Below, one piece after another: positions 40,277-52,452 of a stretch of 64,000 bases of DNA. The position numbers were made by a program, and so were the translations under genes. The DNA is taken from contig QANZ01023381.1 of the NCBI GenBank assembly GCA_003254925.1, positions 145,106-209,105 on the forward strand, given 5' to 3'. The stretch's first letter is position 1. Every line of letters begins with the position of its first letter. Under the pieces are notes generated by a model, which ran no database searches, had not been told where the DNA came from, and saw only the letters and a program-made list of their open reading frames with translations. Source of the stretch: Chamaecrista fasciculata. Taxonomy: Eukaryota > Streptophyta > Magnoliopsida > Fabales > Fabaceae.

Positions 40277-40432
40277 AGACTGATAAGCATATTAATTTTA
40301 TTAGAAAAATCCCATTTTTTTAAATTTTCTTTAGATATATTTTTATTGAAAAAAATAGTTGAGTTATAAATTTGTTACTTGAAAATGAAAAATCCTTAGA
40401 CATGTGAAGAAGCAATATGGTCATAAAAAAAC

Positions 40433-40968
40433 AGTGGTTAAAACTTCAAATTGGTCCCAAATATATGGAATAGATTTTAAATTGGTTCTAAATGTTTCAT
40501 TTGTTTCAAATTGATCTTACACATTTCTGTAATTTTTCAAATTGGTCCCAAACTAATAAATATGTATTCATATATATTTCATCATTTCAAATTCATATGC
40601 GATGAATTCAGATTACGAGTTGCTTTAATTAGTACTTTCTCTATCTAGTTGGAGCTATTAACAAATGATGTTAAATCGGGCCTCAAAAGTGCTTCACTCA
40701 TTTCACAATCAAGAAATTGATCATATCTCTATTATTTCAAGTCTGAATGCGACAAGTTTGAAACTATGTGTTAATTATTGAAAAGTTCTTTCTCGCTCTA
40801 TCCAGTTGAGACCATTAGCAAATGAGGTAAAATCGCGTCCCATAAGTAAATTTGAGACCAATTTAAGAAATTATAGAGAGATATATGACTATTTTGAAAC
40901 AAGTAAAACATTTAGGATCAATTTGAAATCTACCTCATACATTTGGGGTTAATTTGAGATTTTTTACC
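40433..40968. mobile_element. Large foldback (Mutator-like) MITE
   Basis: The left end AGTGGTTAAAACTTCAAATT pairs with the right end AATTTGAGATTTTTTACC. Inner arms pair as well ('ggttctaaatgtttcatttgtttc' with 'gaaacaagtaaaacatttagga'). Flanks TAAAAAAAC (40424-40432) and TAAAAAAAT (40969-40977) match 8 of 9, though they are A-rich. It is non-coding. Confidence 0.6.
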
Positions 40969-42272
40969 TAAAAAAATACTAATTTATAGTCATTAAAATG
41001 TTGGAGAAATTAAATATATAATAAAAATATATAATGTAGAGTAAATTTAATTGAAACGTGAAATAGATTGGAAAAGTTGATTTGAGAAGAAAGAAAAAAA
41101 GGTGAAAAAGGAAAAAGATTGGAAGAAGAAACGTGAAAGAATGGAGGAGAGTGAAGAGATGGGTCTGACTTTGTGGGTTGGTTGTTTCGGAGGCCAAACT
41201 CAGACAACCATATCTGCTTCTGCTTTCTCTTACTCACACTAAATCATTCTTTTCCTTCGTTTTGTCTTTCCCTTTTGTACTCACCTTCATATTTCATATT
41301 ACATCAAATTTGTTTATCTTGTAAATTATAGGTAATTAATGCATCAACTGAAGTTTCACGGTCAAATAAGGGTATATAAATTAAGATATAAAAATAAGAT
41401 GTGAATTCTTTTTAAAAAAACGGTAGTTGAAAATTGGTGATCTTTCTCTTGTCCCCTACGTGCTTGTTAACACAATGACAAAAAAGTTCGTTTAATCTTA
41501 AAAGAGAGGTGCTTCCTAATTTCAAGAGACTAGTATAATGTAAATATTATCCAACTACTAAATTTAATACTCTCTTAATACTTATGACTAGCATCAAATA
41601 GTTATCTAAAAGTCTAAACTAATAAGTTCAGCAGATATCTTTATTCAGCTAAATAAAAATAGTTTGATGGCTTGATTTGTTGGAGCTAGTTAAACTATGG
41701 TTAAATACGTAATTTAATAGTTGGATAAATTATATTAGGTATCCTATTCTTTCAAAAATAATATTTTAATACTATATTCTATTCGTTGTTAGCACTTTAA
41801 TACTCGAAACCCTCTATAAGATTATCCGTGTATATCCTTCATGCAAATTAACTTCATATTTCTATCCATCCTCTCACAGGAAACTCGAAAAATAAGATCT
41901 CTTATACCTACTTTTAAGATTTTAGCAATTAAAGAATGTTATTTATATTTTTTTTTTCACCTTTCATATTTTAGCTTTCATGTGGGCTTCCTGCTTCATT
42001 CACTCGTGCGTCACAGGCAAGTCCCCACATGATTTGGCGTCATTAACAAAGGCATTTACACATCTTTCTCTTTTGCTAACTACTATGTGCAGTAAGCTTT
42101 AAAAAAACACAAAACCAGATTAAAAGAAAGATTTGACATTTTGTTGTGTTTCTTTACAGGAATTAATTTTGAAAACATATGTAGTAGAATTGTATAAGTT
42201 GTAAGGTAAAACACATTTGAATATACCATGAATTTCTGTATATTGTACACGATATTTATTCGTTGTTATTGG
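40969..42272. other. Intergenic DNA, no gene seen
   Basis: AT-rich with no recognised gene or clear repeat. The minus-strand open frames near 41.0-41.2 kb are Ser/Phe/Leu-rich translations of a purine-rich strand. Confidence 0.5.
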
Positions 42273-42527
42273 GATACGAGTGTAAGCCTTTAGGAGAACC
42301 ACACCTTAGTTGTTGGAGTTGGAGAGTCTAAGGCCTTATATAGTGTTTTACTCCCAGCTAACCACACGAGGTGACACTCGTATCATTACATGAAAGCACA
42401 AATTGATACGAGTATAAGCTCTTAGGAGAACCACATCTCAAAAACTAGTTGTTGAAGTTGGAAAGTCCAAAGCCTTAATTATATAATGCTTTACTTTCAG
42501 TTAACCACTCAATGTGGAACTCGTATC
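42273..42527. repeat. Tandem pair of small inverted-repeat units (GATACGAGT termini)
   Basis: Unit 1 (42273-42384) and unit 2 (42405-42527) each start GATACGAGT(G/A)TAAGC and end with ACTCGTATC, so each is bounded by a 9-bp inverted repeat. The two units share their internal sequence ('ttaggagaaccaca', 'gttg(g/a)agttgga(g/a)agtc', 'ttta(c)ct..cag(c/t)taaccac') at roughly 80%. They are a duplicated MITE-like or stem-loop module with no coding capacity. Confidence 0.7.
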
Positions 42528-44968
42528 ATAATGTTAATAGAATTTGTTAGGGTTGTGATTAATTAATTGGTTTTGTCATTATTTTTTTGGAGCAAAATTA
42601 GATTTTGACTGATCATGGAAAATGCTTTAATTAATTGTCCTTGTGTAGGCAACCGTATATTTTATTAAATAAATTGAAAAGGATATATTAATTCTATCAA
42701 AACCCTAACAGATTCTATAAAGCAGCAGCAGCAGCGAAGTACCAACATGCGAATAGTTATAAAAATTCATTTGTTGTTGTTGGCCAAAAATAATGGATTT
42801 AATAGTTTATTAAGTTGCTCAAATGCAAATTTTTAAATTATATAAAATATCAAAATATTTTGCATAAAATGGTAAAGTACGTTTTACCCTAAATTATATT
42901 GAAGGATTTTTGGCCCACTGTGAAATTAACAAGCCATAAAATTGTTAAGATGTACGTATTTCAAAAACAAGGAAAAAAGGATTAATTAATTGGGGGTTAA
43001 TTAATTAGATGTATGAGAGCTTATAGCAAATGTTTTGGTCATGAATTAGTGGTCCAGCATTACCATATGATGTTATGGGTATGATGGAGATCATGATCTC
43101 AGAAACTAACATGATCATGATCATATTGATCATTATCATCAATCTCTCATCAGTCTAATATATAAGATCTTGTATGTTATTATAATGCATGAAGTTGCAA
43201 CATCCAAACCAATCCTTGAAAAGAATGAAAGGAAAAGCATACCATGTGCCTTTTCATGAACTTACTCTTTCTTCTATGTATGTATGAGTCTAATTAGTAT
43301 TATGGACCCCAAAAAAAGAAAAAAAAAAGAAAAAGAAAAGTATAATCAATTAATATATATCGTCCAGAGCCTGTACAATTTTATTTGTTAAATTATTGGT
43401 ATATGCAGAACTTTAATTGATGTGCTTGTTTACGTCTTTTTAACCTTTGTTTAAATCATAATTTCCCACACAATCATGACAAATGTTTATAATTATATAT
43501 ATGAAAGGACAAATCTTCTCAACATATTTTTATCAATGATACTGTCTTTAATTTGGTATACGTACGTTTATATATATATATATATATATCCAAACTAGCT
43601 AGCTTCTTGTCTTTCTCTCACATCTCTCATCACACTGGAGAGTGGAGACTAATGAATTTTTTAAACACAATTTAAAAGAAAGGGAAATTGACAACTTTTT
43701 TTGGTTTCATGTTTTAATTAATCATATATTATGTAAATTTGGGTCTTTTAGTGTCTTTAAAACAATATATTTTAACAATTACTTTCTATGATAGTGTTTT
43801 TATAATTTATTGTTTTTTTATCAAATCTAAAAATGATATTGACGTGTGTATATATATATATACTTTAAGATATATATATATATATATATATAGCAAGGCA
43901 CTAGTATTTATTAANCAATTGACCATCTTTCTAATTAACAAAGAAAAAGGTGAAACCTACCATGGCTAACACATCTTCTTGCATATAACATCAATAATTG
44001 GCAATATAAAATCCATTATTAAAATTATTTATTAAAGAAAAAGGAATCAATTCACCAAATGGTAGATATATGAAGTTTTTTTTTCTTTTTGATTTTCTAG
44101 ATGTATTGTTTACAAGAGATACTTTTTTTAAGATATCATCAAATCGATAATAAAAATTATATGTATACTTCTCTTAATAAAGATTTGAATATAAGTTATT
44201 GATAAAGGTCCTATAATTTAATTTACACTGAAATGATTACTTGTGGTATATATATGTGTGTGCAAAAAGGGGATTGTCTGGTATATATATATATATACAT
44301 ATATAATTATAGAAGTATTTATTTCTTAGAAGAGTAATTAGTGATGATTATGTCTGGTATATATATATACATGGAATTAAATGTGAGTTGAAAACTTGAG
44401 ATTTAAGAAAGTAGGAGTACATGCATGAGGTATAAATAAATTAATTACATGATGCTCTATACATTAATGTTGCTTTTGAGGCATTATAATTAATTTGGTC
44501 AAGAAGACATAAGGTGAAGCATGCATGAAGAGAGAAAATAGTGTAGACATGAATAATAATGGCAATGACATGCGATGGATGGGAGTGCATGTCAACCTCT
44601 CTAATTTAGTACTGAAATCATAAGTGTGGTTTGGAAACCCTAACTTGAGAAATGGACTTAGTCAAAGCTCACTCCATCATGATGGAATTGATGGCCCTAC
44701 TTTATAAACGTCTTTTTAATTATTTCCATAAAGCAATATTGGCTTTCTCTTCCACATTTGATCAGCCACACTCCAAAAATTCCCTGCCTTCTGATTCTAC
44801 CATTTCAGTCAAATAATGGGCTTCATTGAGTGCTGTCATCAATTTTTGTTTCCTTGTCCAAGAATCTTTTCTCACCCTCCATATATTTTAATATGACTTT
44901 GGAGATTTTTTTTTATATATATATAGTATCATGTGAAAATATATATATACATATTCAAGTATAATATG
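42528..44968. other. AT-rich intergenic DNA with (AT)n microsatellites
   Basis: No gene recognised. Pure (TA)n runs lie at about 43568-43589 and 43870-43892, with shorter ones near 44.28 and 44.36 kb. A single N occurs at 43915. Confidence 0.6.
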
Positions 44969-45244
44969 GAGTAAACTAATAATTTAATTCCTGAAAAATT
45001 ACTGAACTGACACCTCAGTCCTTGAAAGATTGAAAATTGAAATGTACAATTTAATGTCTGAAAAATCAAAACGTTATACTAATTAGTCCTTCTTATGGAC
45101 TCAATAGTATTCCATTTTAATCTTTCATCAGGGACTAAAAGATATACCGTTTTGATCTTTCAGGGACTAAATGTATATTTTAATCTTTTAGGAAATGAGT
45201 TGTCAGTTCGATAATCTTTTAGAAACCAAATTGTTAGTTTACTC
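44969..45244. mobile_element. Foldback (Mutator-like) MITE, GAGTAAAC family
   Basis: The 276-bp element has GAGTAAACTAATAATTTAAT at the left and ..TTGTTAGTTTACTC at the right as inverted termini. Flanking TATAATATG (44960-44968) and TATAATATA (45245-45253) match 8 of 9. Arms carry 'gtccttgaaaga' / 'tctttcagggact' pairs. It shares termini with the intron element at 34581. Confidence 0.72.
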
Positions 45245-45933
45245 TATAATATAACATAAAAGATTAAAAATGTTGACGATAAAAAATATTGTTAAAGAAA
45301 ATTTGTGAATTTTCATTAATGTTTTAAACATAACAAAAACTTAATCATTTTACAGGTTGGAAAATATTTTCTTTTTAATTAAAAATAATATTTATATACA
45401 CATCTATGTGAAACCCACTTGTATATAATAGTTGGGTTAGACCGTTAGAGCCTATTCGGCCAAGTTTCTTCCAAAAGGAAACTGTTTGTTTAATCTTTTT
45501 AAGGACTTGTTTCGATTTTTTGAGGTATAATTAACTAAGTTTCTTTTTCAGATAAAAGAACATTTCTAGTGGTTAATAAATAATCTTTTCTGTTCTAGAA
45601 AAAAAAGTAGAAAATTATCTTTTTTTTCATTGAAGTAGAACTTTTTTTTTTTAAAAAAAATAACATTAGTTAATCTTAAGATAGTCATAATTTTATTCAA
45701 AATCAATAACTGTCACCAACTATCATCTAACCTCTATTCTCACTCAAATATACCCATGTCAAGTGATTTAAGATTTAACCTTAAGAAGCCTTGTTTTTTT
45801 CCTAGAGATTTTTCAAACACAATAACATCCATTAAATAAACCGTTTGGTTTTTCATTTTTCAACCAAATGTGTTTTAAGATTTTTGTTTTCATTTGATGA
45901 TATCGTATGTGATTTTGCATTTGTATATAATAT

Positions 45934-45987
45934 GATATAGTAGTAATATGAGATTGGCCAAAAAACTAAAAGATATAGTAGTAATAT
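45934..45987 (+). repeat. Micro-retroposon in 16-bp duplication
   Basis: GATATAGTAGTAATAT occurs at 45934-45949 and 45972-45987. The 22-base insert is GAGATTGGCC followed by AAAAAACTAAAA. Confidence 0.75.
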
Positions 45988-45995
45988 TAACATGC

Positions 45996-46046
45996 AAGTG
46001 ATAGATGAACTTCAGGCCAAAAAAAAAAAAAAAGTGATAGATGAAC
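45996..46046 (+). repeat. Micro-retroposon in 15-bp duplication
   Basis: AAGTGATAGATGAAC occurs at 45996-46010 and 46032-46046. The insert is TTCAGGCC plus a long A-run. It lies only nine bases after the previous micro-insertion. Confidence 0.75.
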
Positions 46047-46115
46047 ATTACAAGCCCTTCCTAGATTGACCAACTCAGCCCAACTCTCCTACACCAAAGA
46101 AGGATATGTATGACT

Positions 46116-46568
46116 TAGGTTGTACACTATTGGCCCGGCCCGGTCCGAGGGTGTACGGGCCAGGCCGGGTCCGGGTCTAGTGTCTATAGACCCGACCAGG
46201 GGTACCCCCATTTAAAAAAAAAATTAATAATAAAGTTTTTACTATACATATTTATATTTTATACTTCTAAATATTTTTTTAATTGTAAGAAATACATATC
46301 TATTATTATTTTTATCAATTGTATATTACAAAATATACATAAAATATATATTTAATCTTACTTAAATCAACATTTTTTTAACAATTAAGTCAAATTAAAT
46401 GTCTTTATTAATAAAAACATCATTAAATTGATCCAAAATTAATTGTTTTATCAATATATACAAATTAAAATATATATAGAATGAATAAAAAAATTTTAAA
46501 AAAACCAAAAAAAAAAAAATTATTGGCCCGGCCGGACCCGGGTCTATACCGGCCCGTGTACACCCCTA
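46116..46568. mobile_element. Non-autonomous hAT-like element with GC-rich termini
   Basis: The 453-bp element begins TAGGTTGTACAC and ends GTGTACACCCCTA, an imperfect terminal inverted repeat. Both ends carry extended GC-rich subterminal sequence (ggcccggcccgg.. and ..ccggcccg) enclosing a very AT-rich core. Flanks GTATGACT (46108-46115) and GTATGACC (46569-46576) match at 7 of 8, the duplication length of hAT elements. No transposase is encoded. Confidence 0.8.
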
Positions 46569-46576
46569 GTATGACC

Positions 46577-47382
46577 CACTTTGATTATAATCCTATTATT
46601 CTGATAAACAAAAAAGTTTACAATCCTACATTTAGCATTAGCATCAAATTCAAATGTGACTGGTGTGTTAATGAGAGTATGAGATCTCCCAAAAAAACAG
46701 AACTCACTGGTGCTTCCACAGAAAGAGTATCATATGTATGATATAAAACAAAAAATATTAAAAAGAAAAAAATAGTAAGAAATTATATAAAAAAAAAAGT
46801 TTAATAACTTTTGGGAAATTCTTCAAACTGGGGATCGCTCAATATTAAATAAAGAATTGAAATACACGCAGTCTTTAATATGCTATGATAGAATCGACTT
46901 GAATAGAACACTACCTTCGGCATGGTCACCAAACACCAAATAGCTAGTTGAACCTTCTTCACCATACTAGTTAGTCCGTCAAAAAATATGACATGAAATG
47001 CTACTTAAGTATAACTAACTACTAATTAAAGTCACTCGCAGCATGCCATGCTACACAGACCCCAAAATTCCAGGATATAAGAGGTTGATGCAAACCAAAT
47101 CACTTGAATAAGCTAATTAACAGCAGCATGGAAAGGCTATAGATCATTGGGCAAGGATAATACAATACACCATCTGATCGTGACATTTTCATCTGTTTCT
47201 ATGAGTTGATGGAGAATGCAAGAATTAAACAAAAATGTGGACACATTACAACAATTAAGCCACATAATAAACGAAGCATACAGTGTCATTTCAAGTTTGT
47301 TTTCGGCTCACCATGATGCTGTGGAACTCAATCTCAATTACAGAACTAACACAAATCTATTCCACGATCAGTGGTTAATTAG
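46577..47382. other. Intergenic DNA and FHA-gene 3' flank
   Basis: No gene recognised; the right part should include the 3'UTR of the minus-strand FHA gene. Confidence 0.5.
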
Positions 47383-49284
47383 TTACCCAAATAAATCATC
47401 ATCATTGTCTCCATCAACACTACTAGGATTGTTATCAGGCTTTCCACTTGAAGTATTCCGTTCTCCACCCTTAGATGGAGGAGCTTGTTCACCAGTCCCA
47501 ACAGGCGAATAAGCCCAGGAGGATCCAACTTTGGTAGAAAATGATTCTCCATAGAGATCATCATAAATCCCACCTTTGGGTGTGGTTTTAACCTTTTTTA
47601 AGACTTCTTGTAGTTTATCAGTCACACCTTTCTGAGATGAATCTGCTTCCTTTACCATAGACTGCTCTTTTCCCTTAGGTATTACTGTAATCTGTACAAG
47701 GGATTCATATTTTCCAACAAGACTTCCCTCTTTAACACCAACTGGACCAGGTTCTGTTTCTACATCTGCACCATCTGAAATCCCGACGACCTCAACCAAT
47801 TCTCCTCCAACTTGATCCCTGAAGGCAACTCTCATCTTCCTGATTCTCTTAGCAGCTCGCTCTGATTGGTGATTCTCATTCCTTTTATTCGCTGAATTAC
47901 CAGACTCAGCAGCTCTGGACTCGAGATCAGACTTGTTTAGACCATACCGATTTAGAAGTGTGTTATATGCAACAACAGCTTCTTCATCAGTGGGATCAGG
48001 AGGTGGAGGTAAATTAATCTCTGCGGGCAGTGGAGGACGAGGAAAAAGTGCCGCATCATTCTTTCTCAATATGTAGATTCTCGTTGATGCAGCAAATCGC
48101 AGAGATTGGCCCACTTCAAGCTCAACTGGTGAATCCTTAGTCAATCGCTCATTTGCCACAAATGTACCATGTGCAGAGCCCAAATCAATTACATATATGC
48201 TGAAGAAGGAACAAAAGTTCTTTAATGCCAGGTGGATCACAAACTTTTTCAAAATATAAGACTTGTATAACAATTCCAAAATAAAATTTAGGCATCGTTT
48301 TGTGCACTCAAGGAAATGGCCTGTCTATTCCATTCACTCAAACGATAGTAGGTTGTTATCCAATTGAGGGTCCCATGTGGGTCAATAGATAATCAACTCC
48401 TTAAGCTTAAATAAAAAGAAAAATTGTAATGATATATCTAAGTACAGAAGTTGTTCCTGACTCCTGAGTTTATCCTATTCCTTGCCATGATCACAACACC
48501 ACCATTCAACAACCATTCTTAGCCAAACCCATATTGGTCAAGCACATACTACGATTTTCTGTGATTTCTTTATATAAGAAACTGACCAACAGAAGCTCAC
48601 ATGTTTAAATTATTTGGTTTTAAGGCCAAATATATTCAGAGATATATAGAGCAGAAAGGAATTAACGGCATCGATCATATACAAAGCAGTCTATCCTTTC
48701 TATAATTCCATCAATAGTAAGGAACTAAGGATGCCAGGCCAAAAAAAAGGAACTAAGGATGAATAAAAATGCACAAACCTTCCATTCTTGTGAGGAATGA
48801 CTGCAGCATGCTGGCGCGAGACAGATTGGTGATCAAGCACAAAATCACACGTGGGGACTTGCCTCCCAAAGATGTGCCTCCGCCTGTCCAAATTAATCCG
48901 ATCCAGTACCTGGCCATCCTTCACCACTTCCAAATAATAAACACCGGGGCGTGGCTCAATTGCCCAATCTGGTGGCTGCCATGTAGACTGCCCGCCGCCC
49001 ACTTGAGTTGACTGCTGGGTCTGCCCCAACAATGGGGCTGCCTCCAATCCTGCAGCTATCTGAGAACCATGATGTTGCTGCACCAGCTGTGGTGGCTGTT
49101 GCTGTTGATATTGGGTTTGAGGGAGAGAGATTTGAGGTTGTGAAGGCAAAGCAGAGGAGTGACTGACTACTTTAGTGGTGGGTTGAGCACCAGTCTTTGA
49201 GGATGAATTGACCGCAACCGAAAATGGTTCCAAACTTTGAGCTTTCTTAAATCTATCAAGACCTCCTGCTGCCCTTCCATACAT
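47383..49284 (-). CDS. FHA-domain protein, NIPP1/PPP1R8 homologue (2 coding exons)
   Basis: Exons 49284-48779 and 48199-47383 join (AG|C, Ser169) to 440 aa. The N-terminal ~100 residues are Gln/Ser-rich and of low complexity. WQPPDWAIEPRPG leads into an FHA phosphothreonine-binding domain (~115-215) with the hallmark HIFGR, SVSRQHA and GSAHGTFVANERL segments, close to animal NIPP1. A second conserved block, DEEAVVAYNTLLNRYG, follows. A basic stretch then holds RVAF at 292-295, a match to the RVxF docking motif for protein phosphatase 1. The acidic C-terminus ends DDDDLFG. NIPP1 proteins target PP1 in the nucleus and associate with splicing factors; the plant counterpart is Arabidopsis At5g47790 as I recall. 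The single intron carries a micro-insertion at 48719-48761. Confidence 0.95.
48719..48761 (+). repeat. Micro-retroposon in the FHA-gene intron, 15-bp duplication
   Basis: AAGGAACTAAGGATG occurs at 48719-48733 and 48747-48761. The insert is CCAGGCC plus six A. It lies 18 bases inside the donor site of the FHA-gene intron. Confidence 0.78.
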
Positions 49285-50452
49285 TCTCTATAAATCCACA
49301 GTTAGTCGATGAGCTCTTTTCCTATCAGCTTCCGAACAATCTGTATCACAATGTTGTAACGCCATCATAGAAAAGCTCAATAATCAATATTTTGTCCCAA
49401 GGACTGTTCATACTACAAAACTCTATTTACAGATACCCTATGAAGTTAAGAAAGAAACTGGGTTTAAAACATGGCTCCAAATCAAACCAGGAATCAACAT
49501 ATTGCGAGGGAAAATGTGAAAGGGGGTGGGATAAACCATCATTATAAAAAATAGAAAAACAGATGAATAACCAGTGACCGCAACAAAAACTAATCGAATA
49601 ATTAAAGCATAAGTTCCAAGTCAGAGCCAAATTACAGCGACCACAAATGACAGAAATCCTAATAAAAAATACAGCAAGGAACACATCAATGGGTTTTTGA
49701 GTGAAGAAATAAAGGAATCAAAATTGACTGAAACAGAAAAAAGAGAGAGAGCATAATTTCATAGACTGATTGCTCAAAGGAGAAGTTCGAGATTCATACA
49801 AATTAGGGTTTGAGGAAAATGGGGCTCTGCGGTATTTACGAAGGAAAAGATATAGAATCATGAATGGTGATTAAGCAGGAAGCCGAGGCAGTAGTGATAG
49901 TTAGAGCCAGAGAAGTTTCCGAGATGGGTAGGGGCGTAGGGCAAAGCTTTCCAAACGAAGAGCTTCCTTTCTCTCTCACACAGAACTGCAAAATATTCTG
50001 TTCTTTTTTTCTATTATTAATCTAATAATCTCTATATCTTTACATTCAATGTCAAATTTATCCATGGAATTTTCATCCATGAAATTGAATGGAATTTTAT
50101 TATTAATATTATTATTATTATTAATTCTGTTTTTTATAATTAATTTTGTTTAACACAAGTCAAATAAAATTGGAATTTTGATAAAATTAAAAAGATATGT
50201 TGGTTTTTTTGGAGGCCATAGATTTGTCCATGGAGGAGTCTGGTTAGGTTATGAGTATACCCGTTGGAAAGATTGTGGAGACCGGAGAGACAAAGAGAAC
50301 AGCACCGGAACGGTCTTAATCGAAGGTCAGACGTCCCCGCACTTGCTACCCAAAGTTGGTGTCATGATAAGGGTTACATGGTAATGGTGTCAAGTAACAT
50401 TGAGATCTTGAACTCTCTCCTTCCCTTATAAATAGTAAAATAGGAGTTTCTC
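49285..50452. other. FHA-gene leader/promoter and intergenic DNA
   Basis: The transcript probably starts near 49.95-49.99 kb on the minus strand, where CT-rich sequence begins. A 'tttatag' acceptor-like site lies just before the ATG, so a 5'UTR intron is possible. The moderately GC-rich segment at 50210-50380 has a plus-strand open frame (50178-50384) without family features. Confidence 0.4.
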
Positions 50453-50545
50453 CGCCAACAAAAGTTGAACTAATTAGATAATGAGTTAACTCATGACTCA
50501 TAAAATCGTGAGTTCGAATTACTGACGATGTGAGAATTTTTCTAG
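50453..50545 (+). mobile_element. 3'-truncated SINE copy (family of 21191)
   Basis: It starts gccaacaaaagttgaactaa, continues 'gagttaactcatgactcataaaatcgtgagttcgaatta' (box B region intact) and 'gatgtgagaatttt', then the similarity stops. Only the tRNA-derived head remains. Confidence 0.7.
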
Positions 50546-52113
50546 TATTTTTTTAGTCCATGTCCTCTTCTATGTTCAGTTGTGGAAGATTGTGTTTGTC
50601 TTGCGTAGATAAACACTATACTACTTGGTAGATCATAATTCATCAATGGAGTATCCATGTTAATTTTTTTTTACTTATTTGATTAATCTTGTTTTTCAAT
50701 CGTTGGATCGGACCGAATTCGATAAAATATAATTACTTTCTAACTCATTTTTATCATTGATCTTTCAATTAAGAAAAAAAAAGAGATTATAGATTGTTAA
50801 AGTAAGTTTGGAACTTGATAGACTCTCAATTACAATTATACTCCATCCCCCATAAAACCATTCAAATATATATTTCATCTTTTATTTTGGACAAACATAC
50901 ATTTCATTCCATTCCACTTCCTCTCTAACCTTCTATTCAAACATAGAGTTAGGAATTTTTTTTTAAAAAAAATAATGAATCAAGGTCTGAAAAATTATGT
51001 GATGGAATTAAAGTTAAGCATAAATAATTATGCATGTCCCATATAGTGTTTATAGACATGACAGACTCAAGCTAATATTGATCAATTTTTTAAATCTACT
51101 ATGGTTATATATATCTGGAATTTAATATGTTTGTGTAATGTAATTAACATCCGTATTAGGTGTTTTAATATTGTTTTGATTAAAAAAAAAGTCTCAGACA
51201 TTTCTACGATAAATGTAAAGATTTCATACAATATAAATTTCACCAAATTCAAGCATTATGCCAACAAACAAACAAAATAAACTTGGGATAAATAAATAAA
51301 GGGATAAATGAAAATACTTCCCTCTTCCAACAACTATCATGTAGCTGCAAATACTCCATAAACTATGAAGTAGGAGTTCTTAATTTCTTTTTAATTTTTA
51401 TATACTATTATATGATATAATAAATTAATAATACATATAGTATATAAAATGCTAAAATATTAGAAAAGAGCTCGAAGTTTTGTGCTATCAGATCATGAGA
51501 AAATAATAACCTATGAAAGTTGAGAGAACTTGTTTACTTCAGAATGTAAAAAAGCTTGTCATCTTTTGGAAAGTATAATATAGTTGCCAATGAGAGGAAA
51601 TTACACCTCTATATCCAGTACTGTAATCCTGTACATTAATATCATATGAAAACATCTAGCTTGGTATGTATCTAAAATGTCAAAAAATCCTACATATCTT
51701 AATTAAACAGTAATACACCAAACACTTTCCTATTACAAAACTTTAGGACCTTGGCACAGATCCAAAAGATTAGTTTGCAGCAATCATCCCTATCCCTAAA
51801 TGACAAAAAGCCCTAAATCATCTTCACACGTTGTCAACTTCTCTTTGATAAATTGCAGAGGCAACATTTTGTTGCTGTCAACATATGTAAGTCACCGAAG
51901 CAGTGGCCTTTCTTGACAACGAACCCAAATTTTGAACCACCGATCGATCATGCGATCTGGAATAACACCCTTCCAAGAGTGGCTGATGAATGAATGTTAA
52001 GGGACAGAAAGAGACATTATGATCTTGGTTGAAAGAGAAATTCTTTAGTAGATTCACTTTTGATTCTGATAATAACTGGGTCATGCCATCATCAGAAGTT
52101 TTCTAGTAAAAAT

Positions 52114-52162
52114 AAGTGTGATAGGAGAGTTTTTTTTTGGCCAAAAGTGTGATAGGAGAGTT
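52114..52162 (-). repeat. Micro-retroposon in 18-bp duplication, minus orientation
   Basis: AAGTGTGATAGGAGAGTT occurs at 52114-52131 and 52145-52162. Between them is a T-run followed by GGCCA, i.e. TGGCC plus an A-tail read on the minus strand. Confidence 0.75.
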
Positions 52163-52367
52163 AAAACATGGGTTGTGCCACACTATTTGAAGATTCTAGA
52201 AATCAGTTAAGTATTAACCACTGTGCTTAAAAAAATGGCGACTTTCTTGATCACCAAATAACAATCTTACCGTTGCCAAGGCTCTCCTTCTGTTAATCAC
52301 TATGCTTAACCGTAAATATTCTGATTATGACTAAAACAAAACCTAACTAATGGAAAGGATACATTTG

Positions 52368-52410
52368 AGCCCGAGGCCGAGCCCGGGCCTGAACCCGAGC
52401 CCAAGCCAAG
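52368..52410. repeat. Imperfect GAGCCC hexamer repeat in the C2-GRAM 3'UTR
   Basis: Units of gagccc / gaggcc / gagccc / gggcct / gaaccc / gagccc run in tandem. They start about 45 bases after the stop codon of the minus-strand gene, in otherwise AT-rich DNA. Confidence 0.65.
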
Positions 52411-52452
52411 GCAGGTTCTGTTGACGAAGGAGGAAAGCATTGGGGCATACTA

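Larger units (their letters stand above)
50546..52452. other. Intergenic DNA and C2-GRAM gene 3' flank
   Basis: AT-rich, no recognised gene. One micro-insertion lies at 52114-52162 and a GC-rich imperfect hexamer repeat at 52368-52410. Confidence 0.5.

Noticed and set aside
51878..52084. Minus-strand open frame just downstream of the C2-GRAM gene, considered as an extra exon
   Set aside because: The C2-GRAM gene already ends with a stop at 52453 at the expected family length, and this frame shows no similarity to it.
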